Below are positions 6,702 through 8,938 of a stretch of 8,938 nt of DNA, piece by piece. The position numbers were made by a program, and so were the translations under genes. Each line of letters begins with the position of its first letter. Positions within the stretch are counted from its first letter, which is position 1. The stretch comes from an uncultured Ruminiclostridium sp. (lineage in GTDB: Bacteria > Bacillota > Clostridia > Oscillospirales > Ruminococcaceae). The stretch spans positions 1-8,938 of the forward strand of contig CAKSIR010000099.1 in the NCBI GenBank assembly GCA_934462775.1, in the 5' to 3' direction. The notes below the pieces were generated by a model. That model ran no database searches, was not told the origin of the DNA, and was given only the letters and a program-made list of their open reading frames with translations.

Positions 6702-6715
6702 AAAACGCGTGTTTT
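6702..6715. promoter_or_regulatory. CG-centred imperfect palindrome (possible operator)
   Basis: AAAAC-GCGT-GTTTT has 5-bp complementary arms around a central CG. CG-centred AT-flanked dyads are typical of LacI/GalR-family and cre-like operators. It lies about 47 bp upstream of the -35 box of the importer promoter and about 35 bp upstream of the regulator promoter's -35, so it could serve either. The match to the catabolite-repression (cre) consensus is only partial. Confidence 0.3.
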
Positions 6716-6762
6716 GTAATATATGCACAAAAGTATTTCTCAAATAATGTATATTTTGTGTA

Positions 6763-6791
6763 TTGCATTTATCAAATCTTTGTGCTAGAAT
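6763..6791 (+). promoter_or_regulatory. Sigma-A promoter of the sugar importer operon (extended -10)
   Basis: -35 TTGCAT (6763-6768), exactly 17 bp spacer, -10 TAGAAT (6786-6791), preceded by TGC, which gives an extended -10 (TGn) element. Transcription is expected to start near 6798, leaving a leader of about 110 nt before the binding-protein ATG at 6910. The -10 box overlaps one copy of a repeated TGCTAGAA element. Confidence 0.8.
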
Positions 6792-6860
6792 AATGGCAAC
6801 AAACAAGAATGCAGACAAAAATAAGATTTGTAGCAAATATGCTAAGAATTTGTTCTAGCA
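6783..6860. repeat. Cluster of TGCTA elements forming overlapping dyads in the importer promoter/leader
   Basis: TGCTA occurs four times: forward at 6783-6787 and 6840-6844, inverted (TAGCA) at 6831-6835 and 6856-6860. They combine as a 14-bp dyad TAGCA-AATA-TGCTA (6831-6844), as a hairpin 6840-6860 (TGCTA-A-GAA, loop TTTG, TTC-TAGCA; 8 bp with one bulged A), and as a distant perfect 8-bp inverted repeat TGCTAGAA (6783-6790) / TTCTAGCA (6853-6860). A further odd-length dyad ATTTG-TAG-CAAAT (6826-6838) overlaps. The -10 box is inside the first copy. It may be an operator array, a leader RNA structure, or both; the binding protein is unknown. Confidence 0.45.
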
Positions 6861-6909
6861 TTCCAAAACAAAACCACAACGATTACATTATTTATCGGAG
6901 GGAAAAGCT

Positions 6910-7896
6910 ATGAAAATCAAGAAGATACTCGCATCGGTACTCGGTCTGGCACTCGCTGCAAGCGTATTTGCAGGTTGCGGCTCCGGCGGCTCGGCTAATT
7001 CAGACGGCAGCGGAGACCTCATTAAAGTAGGAATAATCAACAACGACCCCAACGAGTCCGGCTATCGTACAGCAAACGATAAGGACATGAAGGCTACATT
7101 CACAGAGGAAAACGGCTACGACGCTTCCTTTGCATACAGCCTTAAGAACGACGAGCAGATCGCAGCAGCACAGACATTCATTCAGTCCGAAGTCGACTAT
7201 CTGCTGATCTCCGCTGCCGGTACTTCCGGTTGGGATTCCGTACTCAAGGACGCTCAGGCTCAGGGAATCAAGGTTATCCTGTTCGACAGAACCATTGACG
7301 CTGACGTAAGCCTGTACGAAGCTTCCATCGTATCCGACATGGCAAAGGAAGGTCAGACCGCAGTTGACTGGCTGGCTTCCCAGGGACTTTCGGAATACAA
7401 CGTAGTACATATCCAGGGCACGATGGGTTCCGCTGCACAGGTCGGCAGAACCGGCGCTCTTGACACCAAGGTAGCTGAAAACGACAGCTGGAAACTTGTT
7501 ACACAGCAGACCGCTGACTGGAACGCAGAAACAGCGCAGCAGATCGTTCAGTCCATCATTGACAGCGGCACTTCTTTCAACGTTATCTACGCCGAGAACG
7601 ATGATATGGCAAAGGGCGCAGTTGCAGCCCTCGACAAGGCTAACATCTCCCACGGCGTTGGTAAGGACGTTATCGTAATGGGCTTCGACTGCAACAAGTG
7701 GGCTCTTGAGAACCTCCTTTCCGGCAGCTGGAACTACGATGGACAGTGCAATCCTTTCCAGGCTTCCTACATCGACTCCATCATCAAGGATCTTGAGAAC
7801 GGCAAGGCTCCCGAAAACAAGGTCATCATTATGGACGAGAAGGGCTTCGACGCTTCCACTATCACTCAGGAAGACGTTGATAAGTACGGTATCTGA
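6910..7896 (+). CDS. YtfQ-like sugar ABC transporter substrate-binding lipoprotein
   Basis: A 328-residue high-affinity sugar-binding protein, anchored to the outer face of the membrane. The signal peptide begins MKIKKILASVLGLALAAS and ends in the lipobox VFAGC, so Cys23 should be lipidated; a Gly/Ser-rich linker (about 24-36) follows. From residue 37 (LIKVGIINNDPNESGYR) it is a type I periplasmic-binding (PBP cluster B) fold. ISAAGTSGWDSVLKDAQAQG, LFDRTID (Asp126, Arg127) and YAENDDMAKGA (Asp231, Asp232) are close to the galactofuranose-binding protein YtfQ. The start is supported by GGAGGG at 6897-6902, 8 nt upstream, and by the signal peptide. It is the first gene of an importer operon whose ATPase follows. 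Codon use is strongly biased to ATC for Ile, as expected for a highly expressed gene. The substrate is probably galactofuranose, arabinose or a related pentose/hexose furanose; other sugars cannot be excluded. Confidence 0.92.
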   Translation: MKIKKILASVLGLALAASVFAGCGSGGSANSDGSGDLIKVGIINNDPNESGYRTANDKDMKATFTEENGYDASFAYSLKNDEQIAAAQTFIQSEVDYLLISAAGTSGWDSVLKDAQAQGIKVILFDRTIDADVSLYEASIVSDMAKEGQTAVDWLASQGLSEYNVVHIQGTMGSAAQVGRTGALDTKVAENDSWKLVTQQTADWNAETAQQIVQSIIDSGTSFNVIYAENDDMAKGAVAALDKANISHGVGKDVIVMGFDCNKWALENLLSGSWNYDGQCNPFQASYIDSIIKDLENGKAPENKVIIMDEKGFDASTITQEDVDKYGI

Positions 7897-7944
7897 TTGT
7901 TCTGAACAGCCTAGCTGAATCAGCCGATCAGGCATGACGAAAAC

Positions 7945-7983
7945 GGTCCGATATGATGGATAACATATCCCTTGTATCGGACC
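7945..7983 (+). terminator. Intercistronic stem-loop (leaky terminator or mRNA 3'-stabiliser)
   Basis: A perfect 9-bp inverted repeat GGTCCGATA (7945-7953) / TATCGGACC (7975-7983) with a 21-nt loop, in the 119-base gap between the binding-protein gene and the ATPase gene. It is not followed by a proper T-run (attctgttaact), so it is unlikely to be a full terminator. An alternative small stem GATATG (7950-7955) / CATATC (7964-7969) shares bases with it. Such stems between binding-protein and downstream transporter genes commonly protect the upstream mRNA and lower downstream expression; that role here is inference. Confidence 0.65.
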
Positions 7984-8015
7984 ATTCTGTTAACTAAAAA
8001 CCGGAGGCGAAGACA

Positions 8016-8938
8016 ATGCGTGACGAAAATGTTGTTCTCAGGCTAGAGGGCATATGTAAGGAATTCCCCGGTGTGAAAGCGCTCCAAAACGTTGAATTCA
8101 CACTTCACAAGGGCGAAATACACGCGCTGATGGGCGAGAACGGCGCTGGTAAATCCACACTTATAAAAGTACTCACCGGTGTATATGAAAAGGACGGCGG
8201 AAACATCTATATGTCCGGCAATCCTGAGCCTGTCGTTATCAGATCGACCCAGGACGCCCAGAAAGCCGGAATAAGCACGGTTTATCAGGAGATCACACTC
8301 TGCCCTAACCTGACAGTCGCCGAGAATATGTACATCGGCAGATCAAAGGGCGCTTTCACCAAATGGAAGAAGATGTATTCGGACGCCGGAAAGCTTCTGA
8401 AATCGCTCGATATCCCGGCAAGACCGAATCAGCAGCTCGGAAGCTGCTCCCTTGCGGTTCAGCAGATGGTCGCAATAGCCCGTGCGGTCGATATGGACTG
8501 CAAGGTGCTTATCCTTGACGAGCCGACTTCTTCCCTTGATGAGCAGGAGGTCGAAAAGCTGTTCAAGCTAATGCTCGACCTCAAGAGCCGTGACGTTGGA
8601 ATAATATTCGTAACGCACTTTCTCGACCAGGTTTACGCAGTCTGCGACAAAATAACAGTACTGCGCGACGGTAAATTCGAGGGCGAGTACAACGCAGCGG
8701 ATCTTCCGAAAGTCGAGCTGGTTTCCAAGATGCTCGGCAAGGATCTCAACAAGCTGTCCGACATGGATAAGCCCCATGAGGTCGAGCAAAAGACCAACGG
8801 CGAGGCTCCGGTATTCGAGGCTGAGGGGCTTGTCAGCAGCGCCGGCATTGCGCCTTTCGATTTCTCAATAAGAAAGGGCGAGGTAAACGGCTTCACCGGA
8901 CTTCTCGGCTCAGGCCGAAGCGAATCCGTCCGTGCGAT
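8016..8938 (+). CDS. YtfR-like sugar ABC transporter ATP-binding protein, 3' partial
   Basis: Cytoplasmic ATPase with two fused nucleotide-binding domains, powering import of the sugar delivered by the upstream lipoprotein. I translated it from the ATG at 8016 (GGAGG at 8003-8007, 8 nt upstream) to the window end with no stop or frameshift: 307 complete codons of an expected 500 or so. Domain 1: Walker A GENGAGKST (residues 40-48), Q-loop Gln91 in VYQEITLCPNLTVAEN, signature region GSCSLAVQQM (142-151), Walker B VLILDEPTSSLD (Asp168, Glu169), and H-loop His201 in FVTHF. Domain 2 starts near residue 270 (VFEAEGLVSS) and reaches its degenerate P-loop GLLGSGRSE, where the usual Lys is Arg, as is normal for the second domain of sugar importers. 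The signature is SLAVQ rather than LSGGQ, which I recall as a feature of the YtfR-like group. One or two permease genes are expected just past the window. Confidence 0.93.
   Translation, partial: MRDENVVLRLEGICKEFPGVKALQNVEFTLHKGEIHALMGENGAGKSTLIKVLTGVYEKDGGNIYMSGNPEPVVIRSTQDAQKAGISTVYQEITLCPNLTVAENMYIGRSKGAFTKWKKMYSDAGKLLKSLDIPARPNQQLGSCSLAVQQMVAIARAVDMDCKVLILDEPTSSLDEQEVEKLFKLMLDLKSRDVGIIFVTHFLDQVYAVCDKITVLRDGKFEGEYNAADLPKVELVSKMLGKDLNKLSDMDKPHEVEQKTNGEAPVFEAEGLVSSAGIAPFDFSIRKGEVNGFTGLLGSGRSESVRA

Noticed and set aside
6602..6793. Plus-strand 63-codon frame in the divergent intergenic region
   Set aside because: It covers the minus-strand promoter and the plus-strand promoter, lacks a ribosome binding site, and its Phe/Tyr/Ile-rich translation reflects AT-rich regulatory DNA.
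8074..8087. cre-like site TGAAAGCGCTCCAA inside the start of the ABC ATPase gene
   Set aside because: It matches most of the cre consensus but is explained by coding of the conserved G-V-K-A-L segment of ABC ATPases and breaks the consensus near its 3' end; position within the coding region makes a role doubtful.

Overview
The window looks like chromosomal DNA (or a metagenomic contig) from a low-to-mid GC Gram-positive anaerobe, most likely a gut Clostridia / Oscillospiraceae-type Bacillota. The evidence is GGAGG ribosome binding sites, a Gram-positive lipoprotein-type sugar-binding protein, an AraR-like GntR/LacI hybrid repressor, and sigma-A promoters with near-consensus boxes. The taxonomic placement is inference from gene style, because there is no rRNA or other marker in the window.

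Left part (1-5278, plus strand): a tightly packed five-gene segment. In order it holds an alpha/beta hydrolase (5' end cut by the window), a GH43 glycoside hydrolase with a C-terminal beta-sandwich module, rhamnulokinase (rhaB), L-rhamnose isomerase (rhaA) and rhamnulose-1-phosphate aldolase (rhaD). All four junctions are 4-base ATGA overlaps, so the genes are almost certainly co-transcribed and translationally coupled. Together they could de-esterify and trim an imported rhamnose-containing plant oligosaccharide, then convert L-rhamnose via L-rhamnulose and L-rhamnulose-1-phosphate to DHAP and L-lactaldehyde. The polysaccharide source (for example rhamnogalacturonan) is inference.

Middle (5279-6909): an AT-rich spacer ends in a strong bidirectional terminator that separates the rha operon from a convergent minus-strand GntR/LacI-type (AraR-like) transcriptional regulator. 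A 334-base divergent intergenic region lies upstream of the regulator. It holds a near-perfect minus-strand promoter, an extended -10 plus-strand promoter, and several short dyads and repeated half-sites that could be operators.

Right part (6910-8938, plus strand): a YtfQ-like sugar-binding lipoprotein, then an intercistronic stem-loop, then the first two thirds of a YtfR-like double-domain sugar ABC ATPase cut by the window end. The divergent layout suggests that the AraR-like regulator controls this pentose / galactofuranose-type importer rather than the rha operon.

Codon usage changes clearly between the left operon (ATA almost absent among Ile codons) and the regulator and ATPase (ATA dominant). 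This suggests that the rha segment has a separate origin or that there is an assembly junction in the spacer. I see no CRISPR array, tRNA, rRNA or insertion sequence.
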